Of a stretch of DNA of 64,000 bases, positions 58,001 to 60,380 are shown piece after piece (the first letter of the stretch is position 1; each line of letters starts with the position of its first letter). The position numbers and the translations under genes are program-made. Source of the DNA: Aphrophora alni (taxonomy: Eukaryota > Arthropoda > Insecta > Hemiptera > Aphrophoridae); assembly GCA_963513935.1 (NCBI GenBank), contig OY740771.1:18645349-18709348 (forward strand), written 5' to 3'. Under the pieces are notes generated by a model that was given only the letters and a program-made list of their open reading frames with translations, was not told the origin of the DNA and searched no databases.

Positions 58001-58239
58001 TAGTTTAACAACTTAATTATAAATATAACAAACAAATCAATTTTCAGGAAGTAAAACTGAAAGCTGGGAGAAACTCAACTCATTCGGGATTCTCTAGTTC
58101 ATCTAAAGCCTGGCAGATGTCATCAATGGAAACTGATAAATCTGAGTACAAGAACTGGAAACGTCGAATTCAAAACTTGGCTCAAACATCAACACTGGAA
58201 GACTCAAAAGATTCTATTTACTACTCATCAAGTACTTAG
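2299..58239 (+). CDS. C-terminal part of a long coiled-coil protein, 14 exons visible (5' end outside window)
   Basis: This entry spans exons that are listed separately below. Joined, the 14 exons give 638 codons and end in TAG at 58237-58239. Each exon has AG before it and GT after it, and the frame stays open across every junction. Twelve of 13 junctions are phase 0; only 53508/55428 splits a codon. The product is rich in E, K, Q, L and N, with heptad-like leucine spacing almost throughout. No signal peptide, membrane segment or catalytic domain is visible. The last 63 residues are different: Ser/Thr-rich and not coiled coil. By composition it resembles centrosomal, cytoskeletal or Golgi-tether proteins, but I do not recognise the family. 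More exons may be hidden in the long introns, since phase-0 exons can be missed without breaking the frame. Two LTR elements lie in its introns in the same orientation. Confidence 0.8.
2433..3117 (+). mobile_element. Tigger/pogo-like MITE, copy 1
   Basis: The 685-bp element has terminal inverted repeats (CAGTAGAGTCCCGCAAACTC on the left, the same with one change on the right) and is flanked by TA on both sides. On the plus strand an ATG at 2835 opens a short peptide, MSELRKRKRVLVSFETR, then TGA. The frame continues with LKRLDRGESVKKLCDEFNVG, which resembles the N-terminal CENP-B/Tigger helix-turn-helix. No DDE domain is present, so this is an internally deleted derivative that keeps the DNA-binding head. 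About two copies of a GC-rich 66-75 bp minisatellite lie inside. It is abutted on the right by (TA)n. Confidence 0.85.
3118..3158. repeat. (TA)n microsatellite
   Basis: About 20 TA units directly abut the right TIR of the Tigger-like MITE. A smaller TA run precedes the left TIR. This suggests insertion into, or expansion from, the TA target site. Confidence 0.95.
3600..4205. repeat. 58-bp tandem array, about 10 degenerate copies
   Basis: The phrase 'gtctgagaaagtttgtccaa' plus 'tatttttgcattgattattag' recurs. The most regular copies begin at about 3754, 3812 and 3870, spaced 58 bp apart. Outer copies are more degenerate and vary in length. Confidence 0.9.
4955..5140 (+). CDS. Coiled-coil gene, exon b
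   Basis: A 186-bp phase 0/0 exon of 62 codons, with ttttacag before it and gtaagt after it. The peptide is a continuous heptad-like helix, for example ITELSDELTVERDKNIKLSL. It ends in QKSEE. Confidence 0.85.
5141..6345. repeat. Intron with dispersed repeat family A, copy 1
   Basis: No exon is seen. The part from about 5550 to 6120 resembles the segments at about 18030-18560 and 32120-32830. All share 'gttatgtg' near the start, a 'gatgtctatc/cctg' phrase, and a 'gattttaatcaaattt'-like phrase. I judge this by eye; the family is not identified. Confidence 0.45.
6346..7120. mobile_element. Pogo/Tigger-type TIR element (no transposase seen)
   Basis: The left end CAGTGTAACCTTGATAAGTC is matched at the right end by the inverse of 'gatttatcgacgttccactc', followed by TA. 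Sense and antisense 'cctcgataag'-type phrases recur inside. No coding remnant is evident. The exact left boundary and its TA are less clear than the right. Confidence 0.55.
7121..7864. other. Intron, AT-rich
   Basis: T-rich simple sequence with no exon or recognised element. It begins with a phrase ('gtgtgagaaagttggggcaatg') that also occurs at about 18760 and resembles the 58-bp array, so it is probably a scattered copy. Confidence 0.35.
7867..9202 (-). mobile_element. mariner element, nearly full length, inactive
   Basis: About 1.34 kb, the usual mariner size. TA flanks both ends (7865-7866 and 9203-9204). Imperfect terminal inverted repeats share 'gtaacctccgattg' in their inner part. The body is a minus-strand transposase pseudogene. 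Confidence 0.9.
7968..9044 (-). pseudogene. mariner transposase, disrupted
   Basis: This is a Tc1/mariner DD34D cut-and-paste transposase. It starts at 9044 (MCAAIKNPAKCKVRAVIRFF) with a helix-turn-helix half. The first catalytic Asp is in GDETW, the second in LHDNAHPH, and the third in YSPDLVTSDYHLF. It ends YDKCLKVYENYVEK before a stop near 7968. Three kinds of damage are visible. A TGA at 8667-8669 falls where the family usually has Arg, consistent with CpG decay. A TAA lies near 8308-8310. One-base length changes in A and T runs between about 8265 and 8305 break the frame before the second Asp. The catalytic residues themselves survive, so inactivation looks fairly recent. Confidence 0.92.
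9205..10132. repeat. Intron with dispersed repeat family C, copy 1
   Basis: No exon is seen. The part from about 9660 to 9900 carries phrases ('ctcgaatactgtaatagcgtc', 'tgtagatccagctag') that recur in degenerate form near 17860 (inverted), 32970 and 33615. They probably come from one unidentified transposable element. Confidence 0.4.
10133..10237 (+). CDS. Coiled-coil gene, exon c
   Basis: A 105-bp phase 0/0 exon of 35 codons, preceded by tgttctttcag and followed by gtaagc. The peptide begins VSELDSSYHEIRCKFEDSVK. A gtaagt also lies at the exon start, directly after the acceptor, so the acceptor AG at 10131-10132 is the informative signal. Confidence 0.82.
10238..10966. other. Intron, nothing recognised
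   Basis: AT-rich sequence. No splice-bounded coiled-coil exon and no known element was seen. Confidence 0.4.
10967..11970. mobile_element. Foldback (long inverted repeat) element interrupted by a MITE
   Basis: The ends AGGTGTTTCTGTAATGCG and (inverted) AGGTGTTTCTTTTATTATAG are followed by a shared 'ggagataattcagg'. The arms pair deep into the element: 'taaagatctatagtttgaaa' in the left arm has its inverse at about 11330-11355. The centre of symmetry lies near 11230-11300. Without the nested 410-bp MITE it would be about 600 bp. No coding remnant and no clear target duplication were seen. Confidence 0.75.
11366..11775. mobile_element. Pogo-type MITE nested in the foldback element
   Basis: A 410-bp insert with TIRs beginning CAGTAGACTCATAAATTCGG on the left; the inverse of 'ccggatttatgagagtctactg' lies on the right. 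TA flanks both ends (11364-11365, 11776-11777). It is GC-richer than its surroundings. It splits the right arm of the foldback element, so it is younger than that element. Confidence 0.85.
11971..12840. other. Intron, nothing recognised
   Basis: AT-rich sequence without a supported exon or element. Confidence 0.4.
12841..13614 (-). mobile_element. Tigger/pogo-like MITE, copy 2 (opposite orientation)
   Basis: A 774-bp element, TA-flanked (12839-12840 and 13615-13616), with the same TIRs as copy 1. The minus strand encodes MSELRKWKRVLVSIETRLNV then LKRLDRGESVKKLCDEFNVG, so the helix-turn-helix head is open here, unlike copy 1. It is longer than copy 1 because an internal GC-rich 74-75 bp unit containing 'aatgggataccgctatcgac' is present about three times (near 13309, 13384, 13458). 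Confidence 0.87.
12887..13123 (-). pseudogene. Tigger-like transposase N-terminal (CENP-B HTH) fragment
   Basis: A 78-codon reading frame inside MITE copy 2. Residues 1 to about 50 match the start of Tigger/jerky/CENP-B-type proteins, which begin with a basic stretch and then a helix-turn-helix (RLDRGESVKKLCDEFNVG). After residue 50 it runs into the MITE's terminal region and similarity is lost. In the family this head binds the TIRs. Whether it is expressed cannot be told. Confidence 0.7.
13828..14425. mobile_element. Possible piggyBac-like MITE with palindromic subterminal repeats
   Basis: The left end is ttaaaccctttgactgcca (TTAA at 13823-13826). The right end holds the inverse 'ctggcagtcaagg' near 14408-14422. 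Near the left end 'gccaagagccgatatatcgg' occurs three times (about 13841, 13891, 13925), and each contains the palindrome AGCCGATATATCGGCT or a close variant. A right-hand TTAA was not found, so the class is tentative. Confidence 0.5.
14733..14810 (+). CDS. Coiled-coil gene, exon d
   Basis: A 78-bp phase 0/0 exon of 26 codons, with attgaacag before it and gttagc after it. The peptide starts YEMEALNSRNDAMMELQDQI. Confidence 0.8.
14811..17446. other. Intron, nothing firmly recognised
   Basis: AT-rich. No supported exon or named element. A less AT-rich patch (about 15900-16510), with phrases such as 'gaagtgaagtgaagtgaaat', may be an old repeat. Confidence 0.4.
17447..17563 (+). CDS. Coiled-coil gene, exon e
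   Basis: A 117-bp phase 0/0 exon of 39 codons, between ttatgttcag and gtaacg. The peptide LNTQIERSTDREKEFRAVQE is heptad-like. Confidence 0.85.
17564..18830. repeat. Intron with dispersed repeat families C (inverted) and A
   Basis: About 17815-18000 carries the inverse of family C phrases ('agctggatctacacagtttt'). About 18030-18560 resembles family A. No exon was recognised. These are by-eye similarities. Confidence 0.4.
18831..20648. other. G-poor, T/C-rich block upstream of the 8-kb LTR element
   Basis: The plus strand is strikingly poor in G and rich in T and C. For example, bases 19081-19140 hold about 3 G and 17 C. A nine-C run lies near 19698. The bias is the mirror image of the C-poor internal region of the neighbouring LTR element. 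No exon or ORF is recognised. Confidence 0.5.
20649..20652. repeat. Target-site duplication AACA (left)
   Basis: AACA directly precedes the 5' LTR and matches AACA at 28683-28686 after the 3' LTR. A 4-bp duplication fits Ty3/gypsy-type integration. Confidence 0.6.
20653..22058 (+). repeat. 5' LTR (1406 bp) of the 8-kb element
   Basis: It matches 27275-28682 at constant offset 6622 with no difference seen through about 22010. Several differences then appear in the last 50-60 bp. A primer-site-like TGGCGCCCTATAGTCGAG sits inside, at 21983-22000. Confidence 0.9.
22061..22080 (+). promoter_or_regulatory. Primer-binding-site-like sequence, 8-kb element
   Basis: TGTCGCCGCAACTGTGGGCC starts two bases after the LTR end. 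It resembles the tRNA-Lys-type site TGGCGCCCAACGTGGGGC, with a G-to-T change at the third base and small insertions. The diverged CCA-pairing triplet makes it a doubtful functional site. Confidence 0.5.
22111..22137 (+). promoter_or_regulatory. Leader ATG and strong splice-donor-like site
   Basis: ATG at 22111 opens MRTLKIK, immediately followed by AAG|GTAAGG (GT at 22132-22133), a near-ideal animal 5' splice site. It lies just upstream of the gag-like ORF, where many retroelements place a major donor. No matching acceptor was identified. Confidence 0.4.
22175..23884 (+). CDS. Gag-like Asn-rich coiled-coil protein of the 8-kb LTR element
   Basis: A 569-residue intact ORF. Residues 1-140 are Asn/Asp/Ser-rich and look disordered, with an NNNNNN tract. 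Residues about 150-280 are a long amphipathic helix with a recurring 11-12 residue theme such as KLENFNIKLEQNNVKLDKIN. Residues 290-400 are acidic and Asn-rich. The C-terminal 170 residues are more globular, with basic FERRRGDGMPEREKEK. No CCHC zinc knuckle or protease DTG was seen, and no catalytic motif. Position after the LTR and primer site, the helical composition and the single-ORF layout favour a structural Gag-like role, probably packaging RNA with pol supplied in trans. That is inference: no capsid fold can be confirmed by eye. Confidence 0.6.
   Translation: MFCVKYSKVKKESEIVNVNNNDEQVGLGNQNSITTQSNSSNELFYQQGQSILDQNVDLDSNNNKANNEVDNTENLKVKKNGGVNDFDGINKVLSDSVNNNSNLVKEDQNLKKMEGTNNNNNNLRAEQVRVIEEVRVGKSGENNDQDLEIKSMLKVMMEKMEQNSLETKQNNVVLNNKIDQGSLELKEISNKFDQNKLEINAKLENFNIKLEQNNVKLDKINNDLKQSKLELRQDNLNLKEAMCKKFEEMRVELKPNYVKSEQNLKLEIKQMEINAMETNNKVEIEVSYCEKKVEFEQINSVEGVLVENINNLDNNLNQAIAEIEINSFNEINNMSDDLIIIEDNCVNDCVQEISKIMNNGLGNKVNLEITSNVEVNKFGGVGIGISNLKNKVKVNNLITKVSAVYFKKQVGHKNVEFENYVMIKFKSIFQTQEQEIKSFCEKSNFKYNLESKNVEIVKEGFVLVYKNGGVSIPKLTDVEIRSLDSKMFERRRGDGMPEREKEKGILSTLRDNNKVGSFVRKGSVVMSRLDKLSVWTEVFNARDIYKNQIMYFKIFHQSGNHRKKCIIYN
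23885..27274 (+). other. Internal non-coding region of the 8-kb LTR element
   Basis: About 3.4 kb with stops in all plus frames. It is A/G/T-rich and notably C-poor. Short phrases such as 'gattttaatgaa' and 'ggagatt' recur loosely at about 25740-26270. The minus strand has two short open stretches (24837-25112, 26758-26973) without recognisable features. No pol motif could be found, even broken. Confidence 0.6.
27275..28682 (+). repeat. 3' LTR (1408 bp) of the 8-kb element
   Basis: A direct copy of 20653-22058. It is followed by AACA (28683-28686), matching the left target duplication. It includes the same in-LTR TGGCGCCCTATAGTCGAG (28605-28622). Confidence 0.9.
28962..29002 (-). ncRNA. Hammerhead-like ribozyme candidate (left arm of inverted repeat)
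   Basis: On the minus strand: ATCA, then the core CTGAGGA, one extra T, hairpin GGTGAC-TTT-GTTGTT (wobble-paired), GAAA, CGTGTT, then TGAT. ATCA pairs with the closing TGAT as stem I. Stem III would be very short. The extra base after CTGAGGA is not part of the textbook core. Confidence 0.45.
29026..29075 (+). ncRNA. Hammerhead-like motif, degenerate core (right arm)
   Basis: CCGAGGA-T-GGCGAC-TAT-GTCGTT-GAAACGC. The stem II hairpin is kept, with different bases from the left-arm copy, but the core CTGA has become CCGA. It is probably inactive. Confidence 0.35.
29298..29486 (+). CDS. Coiled-coil gene, exon f
   Basis: A 189-bp phase 0/0 exon of 63 codons, with gatttcag before it and gtaaat after it. 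The peptide is strongly coiled coil, for example VYKLTDVISSLTDELSGVKT and ending KDTIESLKSQ. Confidence 0.87.
29487..30995. repeat. Intron with dispersed repeat family B, copy 1
   Basis: About 30235-30740 resembles about 40680-41240. Shared phrases include 'agaaccctattgaa', 'catatctc', and 'gtatagttacaagattc' followed by 'gagtcacc'. No exon seen. Confidence 0.55.
30996..31151 (+). CDS. Coiled-coil gene, exon g
   Basis: A 156-bp phase 0/0 exon of 52 codons, with tccttccag before it and gtaagt after it. The peptide includes GALTHLSLKVVSNVQNLENK, less charged than the other exons, then ends QLQSLLQE. Confidence 0.85.
31152..33821. repeat. Intron with dispersed repeat families A and C
   Basis: About 32120-32830 resembles family A. 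About 32880-33080 and 33590-33720 carry family C phrases ('tgtagatccagctag'). No exon is recognised in the remainder. Confidence 0.4.
33822..33926 (+). CDS. Coiled-coil gene, exon h
   Basis: A 105-bp phase 0/0 exon of 35 codons, with ttgactttcag before it and gtaata after it. The peptide includes LKDEQIANLKKELEMLHSQL, a clear heptad pattern. Confidence 0.87.
34185..34189. repeat. Target-site duplication GATTT (left)
   Basis: GATTT precedes the 5' LTR and is repeated at 39379-39383 directly after the 3' LTR, fixing both ends of the gypsy element. Confidence 0.9.
34190..34495 (+). repeat. 5' LTR of the gypsy element (306 bp)
   Basis: It begins TGTGATGTATAC and ends ATATTACA. It carries AATAAA in 'ttaataaatgc', a likely polyadenylation signal. 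It differs from the 3' LTR at about three bases (c/t, t/c and t/a). Confidence 0.95.
34497..34514 (+). promoter_or_regulatory. Primer binding site of the gypsy element
   Basis: TGGCGATGAGGATAGTGG starts one base after the LTR end with the expected TGG that pairs to a tRNA CCA end. The donor tRNA was not determined. Confidence 0.75.
34662..35284 (+). pseudogene. gypsy Gag, frameshifted
   Basis: The first ATG at 34662 opens 23 codons and stops at 34731-34733. The conserved body continues in the next frame (about 34720-34938, including DETWSSYIERFELFVECN, a gypsy capsid-type motif). It then moves to a third frame (34937-35284), with REHLYPKPSFISERYKF and YIANLKKLSTYCEFG, typical of the retrotransposon gag domain. 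Each change is +1, so each could be one inserted base near a short A/T run. Product in the family: capsid protein forming the particle. The zinc knuckles lie in yet another frame with pol. Confidence 0.85.
35229..38762 (+). pseudogene. gypsy Pol (zinc knuckles, protease, RT, RNase H, integrase), stop-interrupted
   Basis: The frame is open from 35229. Two CCHC knuckles (CYCCGQQGHFRNKC, CHNCGIKGHLAKVC) lie at about 35346-35447. The protease motif is VDTGSAV (about 35709). The reverse transcriptase has IDLSQAYMQL and FLDDILI at about 36594. A TAA at 36915-36917 cuts the frame at the RT/RNase H border; the same frame resumes at 36918. RNase H shows DASQTGLG, DKEAL and CTDHKPL. Integrase has the zinc-binding H..H and CSSC, then Asp in LHADFMG, Asp in HTDNG and Glu in NGLAENSV. 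The first two Asp are only about 24 residues apart, against roughly 50-60 in the family, so part of the catalytic core is missing near 37935-37945. The C-terminal tail is basic. Confidence 0.93.
38763..39054 (+). other. 3' untranslated region of the gypsy element
   Basis: AT-rich non-coding sequence between the pol stop and the polypurine tract. It contains a second purine run at about 38841-38862 (aagaagggggaaaaaaaggg). Confidence 0.6.
39055..39072 (+). promoter_or_regulatory. Polypurine tract of the gypsy element
   Basis: The purine-rich 'aattaagagggaggaat' directly abuts the 3' LTR start (TGTGATG at 39073), the normal site of plus-strand priming. Confidence 0.85.
39073..39378 (+). repeat. 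3' LTR of the gypsy element (306 bp)
   Basis: Same length as the 5' LTR, about 99% identical, followed by the GATTT duplication (39379-39383). Confidence 0.95.
39520..39912 (+). pseudogene. mariner relic, N- and C-terminal pieces joined
   Basis: From 39522 the frame gives KCEVCSVIQFLIVKKVQPIE then IYRQIKKVL, matching the mariner N-terminal HTH. A degenerate C-terminus follows at about 39800-39910: EWFKQLAPGL, then YDKCLNL, matching the family's RYDKCL motif. The whole catalytic middle is absent. It is an internally deleted, old copy unlike the 7.9-kb mariner. Confidence 0.75.
39913..41685. repeat. Intron with palindrome and dispersed repeat family B, copy 2
   Basis: It contains the palindrome at 40381-40432, family B (about 40680-41240), and a segment (about 41280-41560) that resembles 52830-53090. 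No exon seen. Confidence 0.45.
40381..40432. repeat. Near-perfect 52-bp palindrome
   Basis: The 25-bp left arm (40381-40405, ggttatgttaattcattcaa...) pairs with 40408-40432 at 24 of 25 positions. Only two bases (ac) lie between. Confidence 0.95.
41686..41811 (+). CDS. Coiled-coil gene, exon i
   Basis: A 126-bp phase 0/0 exon of 42 codons, with aaatttcag before it and gttagg after it. The peptide includes IQLLESKVEQLTVELESCKY. Confidence 0.85.
41812..43684. other. Intron with hairpin and family C-like segment
   Basis: About 42930-43150 shares phrases with 17890-18010 ('cctatcaggtc.ctctt.accaa'). It contains the perfect hairpin at 43001-43054. The rest is plain AT-rich sequence. No exon found. 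Confidence 0.4.
43001..43054. repeat. Perfect 24-bp stem inverted repeat
   Basis: The left arm (43001-43024, aacactgaggctattagagt...) pairs perfectly with 43031-43054, with a 6-base loop gccctc. Confidence 0.95.
43685..43729 (+). ncRNA. Hammerhead ribozyme candidate, best copy
   Basis: Layout: TTCAT (stem I, 5' side), core CTGATGA (43690-43696), an extra T, stem II GGTATA-TGT-TATACC (6 perfect pairs), GAAA (43713-43716), CAGCTGT forming a very short stem III, cleavage triplet GTA ending at 43724, then ATGAA (stem I, 3' side; pairs fully with TTCAT). The predicted cut is after A43724. Hammerheads with minimal stem III are known in Penelope-like elements and retrozymes. Unusual: the extra T between the core and stem II. 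Confidence 0.55.
43851..45483. repeat. 160-bp satellite array, 10 full copies plus a partial
   Basis: 'tttctcaaaaatattaaaca' begins units at 43851, 44014, 44179, 44344, 44504, 44664, 44824, 44984, 45144, 45304 and (partial) 45463. Unit lengths are 163, 165, 165, then 160 for six units and 159. Rightward units are almost identical; the left three differ and carry an extra 'aata' in the 'ggaataaataaata' phrase. Confidence 0.97.
45484..46110. other. Intron, nothing recognised
   Basis: AT-rich sequence right of the satellite array; no exon or element supported. Confidence 0.4.
46110..46530 (+). pseudogene. LINE ORF2 C-terminal fragment
   Basis: FGIYMSGLSWEEHVDKICKR (about 46129-46190) matches the post-RT 'LGI....LSW..H' motif of non-LTR reverse transcriptases. 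Further on, IIVWGGCANTNFRRVFILEK then RTIRLICEMRKEESC match the 'WGG....R.F.LQKRAIRII' block, and a 'GISYTALLLHY' stretch follows. Frameshifts separate the pieces. The clade is not determined. Confidence 0.75.
46950..47950 (-). mobile_element. piggyBac-derived non-autonomous element, 1001 bp
   Basis: TTAA flanks both ends (46946-46949, 47951-47954). The TIRs read CGCTTTAACCGTATCA on the left and CACTTTAACCGTATCA on the right. TTAA duplication is diagnostic of piggyBac. Both ends also share 'ggtctctcagac' inverted just inside. A minus-strand acidic coding remnant is listed separately. Confidence 0.88.
47410..47599 (-). pseudogene. piggyBac transposase acidic N-terminus remnant
   Basis: Starting at the minus-strand ATG near 47599, the frame (one early stop) gives EEESDEDVDDLDQDPDYLVS, the acidic low-complexity head typical of piggyBac-family transposases. 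The DDD catalytic core is absent. Confidence 0.6.
48473..48547 (+). CDS. Coiled-coil gene, exon j
   Basis: A 75-bp phase 0/0 exon of 25 codons, with ttccaaacag before it and gtaaat after it. The peptide is KAEEMAKKDEEIISLQLQLK and so on. Confidence 0.85.
48548..50280. other. Intron with (TTA)n
   Basis: AT-rich sequence with a (TTA)n microsatellite at 49053-49096. No exon or element otherwise recognised. Confidence 0.45.
49053..49096. repeat. (TTA)n microsatellite
   Basis: About 14 uninterrupted TTA units. Confidence 0.95.
50290..50710 (+). pseudogene. LINE RNase H fragment
   Basis: VQWIPAHCSNNKM (about 50358-50396) matches the 'WIPAHCG..GNE.AD' motif of RNase H domains in non-LTR retrotransposons. 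Flanking sequence is less AT-rich and looks formerly coding, but is frame-broken. Confidence 0.6.
51117..51242 (+). CDS. Coiled-coil gene, exon k
   Basis: A 126-bp phase 0/0 exon of 42 codons, with atcttttag before it and gtaact after it. The peptide includes RDKLEAELNIEHEKLLKLQE. Confidence 0.85.
51243..53299. other. Intron, degraded repeats
   Basis: About 51480-52450 is less AT-rich than its surroundings but carries no recognisable motif. About 52830-53090 resembles 41280-41560. No exon supported. Confidence 0.4.
53300..53508 (+). CDS. Coiled-coil gene, exon l
   Basis: A 209-bp exon, phase 0 at its start and ending two bases into an Arg codon (CG). Acceptor tgctcacag, donor gtaaga. The peptide includes LESMKKLVDELRHELKCHSE and ends KAIKQEN plus the split Arg. 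Confidence 0.9.
53509..55427. other. Intron with a LINE scrap
   Basis: It contains the RNase H fragment at 53970-54170. The rest has no recognised feature. Confidence 0.4.
53970..54170 (+). pseudogene. LINE RNase H fragment, frameshifted
   Basis: WIPRHVEVEE followed, in a shifted frame, by TADKLAKKG matches the RNase H 'WVPGHVGI.GNE.AD.LAKKG' block of non-LTR elements. Confidence 0.65.
55428..55608 (+). CDS. Coiled-coil gene, exon m
   Basis: A 181-bp exon whose first base completes the split Arg codon (CG+A), then 60 codons. Acceptor ctgctcacag, donor gtatgt. The peptide begins VLLDSVKCLKTTNHGLEKEL, then becomes less helical (GMDSDFDLAHIRRSYEMEN). An AG two bases further in would break the frame, so 55428 is preferred. 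Confidence 0.88.
55685..55860. repeat. Inverted-repeat element, copy 2 (with hammerhead-like motif)
   Basis: The arms 'aacacgagatctcacaaaaa' and its inverse at about 55815-55840 match copy 1 at 28.9-29.15 kb. Compared with copy 1, one internal module has been lost, so only one hammerhead-like core remains. Confidence 0.75.
55761..55800 (+). ncRNA. Hammerhead-like motif in inverted-repeat copy 2
   Basis: ATCA, CTGAGG (with the next base changed), hairpin AACGAC-TTT-GCCGTT, GAAA, CGAGTT, TGAT. Stem I (ATCA/TGAT) is kept. The core has an altered A9 region, so activity is doubtful. Confidence 0.35.
57060..57510. repeat. 52-bp minisatellite, about 8.5 copies
   Basis: 'tataccacctttactgctcg' starts units at 57060, 57112, 57164, 57216, 57268, 57320, 57372, 57424 and 57476, exactly 52 bp apart. 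Because 52 is not a multiple of 3 and the unit lacks stops in each plus frame, all three frames stay open and encode rotations of one 52-residue peptide. I regard these as non-coding. Confidence 0.95.
57617..57775. repeat. 50-57 bp tandem repeat, 3 copies
   Basis: 'gtagactatg' at 57617, 57667 and 57724, each followed by 'ttgtcag.aatacttgactt'. Confidence 0.85.
58048..58239 (+). CDS. Coiled-coil gene, terminal exon
   Basis: A 192-bp exon of 63 codons plus TAG (58237-58239), with aattttcag before it. The tail is not coiled coil: it has a Ser-rich stretch (STHSGFSSSSKAWQMSSMET), a basic patch NWKRRIQNLAQ, and ends DSKDSIYYSSST. Such Ser/Tyr-rich tails are often phosphorylated (inference). Polyadenylation signal AATAAA at 58626-58631. 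Confidence 0.9.
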   Translation, partial: EVKLKAGRNSTHSGFSSSSKAWQMSSMETDKSEYKNWKRRIQNLAQTSTLEDSKDSIYYSSST

Positions 58240-58640
58240 GTTAGGTTAGGCAAGCTGATAACTTGACTGATTTTACTGATGAATTAGACTTTAGTAGGCC
58301 TAATCAGAAAGTATTTAGACGTTTAGATTAAAATTGTGTATAATATGCTGTTAGAAATATTCTTCCTGGGAGCATTAATTTAAGTCAATTTATATGACTA
58401 TTCTAAATTATCTTTGTATTGATGGAAATGATTTTTTTAATAACGGCATATAACATTATATACTATTTCTAAAATTTTGGTTAGTATAATTTGAATTAAT
58501 TTTCAGAAACTAATTTAAAAATTTTCTAATTAATTAAGCTAAGATTAGGTCTACTGTTAACAAAGACAAAACAAAAGACTGGTTTACTGCACAAAGATGA
58601 AATGTATTACTGTATGCTGTTTTGTAATAAATATTGATGA
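58240..58640 (+). terminator. 3' UTR and polyadenylation signal of the coiled-coil gene
   Basis: AT-rich 3' UTR after the stop. AATAAA lies at 58626-58631, about 390 bp after the stop, and is followed by a T/G-containing stretch. The UTR opens with (TTAGG)3 overlapping the stop codon. Confidence 0.65.
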
Positions 58641-58976
58641 GATTAGATAATATGATTGTGATTTAAATCTGAATTTTTAAAAAAATTCAAAATATAGTTT
58701 AATATTATTAGAGTAATTGAACTTTCTTCTTAAATTCTACCCTAAATTCATGTTTTAAAAACCATACCGTTAAAACCAAACTAGTGATGGCCATGCAAAT
58801 ATATACAAACAAACTACCAATAGAATAGGAAATAAAACAACAAGCATCCACATACTTGAGTTTAGTAGGACTACCACAAATATTATTGGCAAAAACTCTA
58901 AACAAATCACTCTATATACTAAGTTTTATTGAAAACAACCAACTGATTATTCTCAAATCAACATAGACATTAATAG

Positions 58977-60380
58977 ATGTTTGCAAGAAATGAATCCCCA
59001 ACTGCTCTCAAACAACTGGCTCTCTCAACTAGAAAAGAACAATGCCTATCAGAAAACTGGTTGAGAATTTATTCAGTCGTATCTTGGGAAGAGAATGGAA
59101 TTACAGGACCAGGTATCTATTCATATCTTTTTTATCATTGGTTAAGAAAAATAAAACAAACTTTGATGAAGGAATTTAGGCCATCTCACACACTCTATTA
59201 TACAACCAAATACACAACCACCATAATATTATGTATTAAATGTTTGAAGCTTTTGTCCCCTTCAAATCATTCCTGAGACTTACAACTCAAAAGAAAAATT
59301 TTATTGAGATATACATGCACATGACTTTTAGGATACTTTTTAAATAGCAAAATATTTACAATAATTTTCAATTCCATTAACTAATAAATAAATCAAGCAA
59401 AATATAGATTTTTTTCAAATTAGGCACACAAGAATATTAATTTAAGAAGTATAAAAACCAAAATGAGTTGTATAACAAAAAATCTATGTAATTTCATGTT
59501 TTCTTACATCTACTATAAATATTCATAATGGGCTCATTTGTTGTATATGGAATCATACCATGTGTTCAAAACAACACTCTTGCAATGTAACATGAGCATA
59601 AGAAACGTCTGCCCAAAACAAGTTAATTTAAAGCCACTAAAAACAAGAGTGTATTTTTAGAACATAAATGTTTCTTTTTTATCTTATTTTTTTGTTGTCA
59701 CATTTCAATCTCTCTAATTTTTCATGGTGTCATGAAATTTTTAAACAGATGTTTCGGTCAGAGAAGAATTTTGTCACATAAGATTTGGTCAAAGATGAAA
59801 ATATAACCGTTATTTTCAGTCAGAGAAGAATTTAGTTTGGGAATATTTCGGTTTCAGAAGATTCAGTCACAGAAAACCACAACAAAATATGATTAGAACT
59901 CTACAAAATATCAATAAACATGTTATACTTCCAGGATACCTTCACATGTTGGGATTCAGAAAAATGATATGGCGGACAACCTAGCAATGGAAGATACAAT
60001 TCATCAAAGCACGGAAAGACTTAATAGCAAAACAATTAGTTTAAAAACTAACTACCAGAAGTACCATCAATCAGTCAAAGCAAAAAAACATAACAAAATA
60101 TGGAGAGACAATAAATGATTGGGATAATAATCAGTGTAAATCAAAAGAAGATTTCATAGCTTTCTTTTAACTCAATATGAGACATGATTGTTTTGTGGCA
60201 CAGCTGAGGAGAACTGGAATATGCAGTTCTGAAATGTGTAAATTCTGTCACGACATAAATTCAAAGAATGGACAAGGAACACCTTCTATAGTATTGAAAA
60301 TTCAAGAAATATTAAGCTCTATTGGAATGCCAATAAGACTGGATAGTATTAAGCTACACAGCAACATGTTTTTATGATAA
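58977..60380 (+). pseudogene. LINE ORF2 3' part (RNase H and C-terminal cysteine motif), decayed
   Basis: WEENGITGPGIYSYLF at about 59085-59130 resembles the RNase H start (DGS...GAGIYS). Near 59938, IPSHVGIQKNDMADNLAME matches the RNase H 'WIPSHVGI.GNE.AD.LA' block, and the frame continues about 40 residues to a stop. Then MRHDCFVAQLRRTGICSSEM and CKFCHD (60177-60250) match the C-terminal 'GH..L..HL.R.GI....C..C' motif. About 600 bp of unrelated AT-rich sequence separates the two RNase H parts. It is a non-LTR element of the kind with RNase H (Jockey/I/R1-like); the clade is not settled. Confidence 0.8.

Noticed and set aside
58977..59276. 99-codon ORF as an independent gene
   Set aside because: Its 'GITGPGIYS' stretch and the RNase H remnants downstream point to a decayed LINE.
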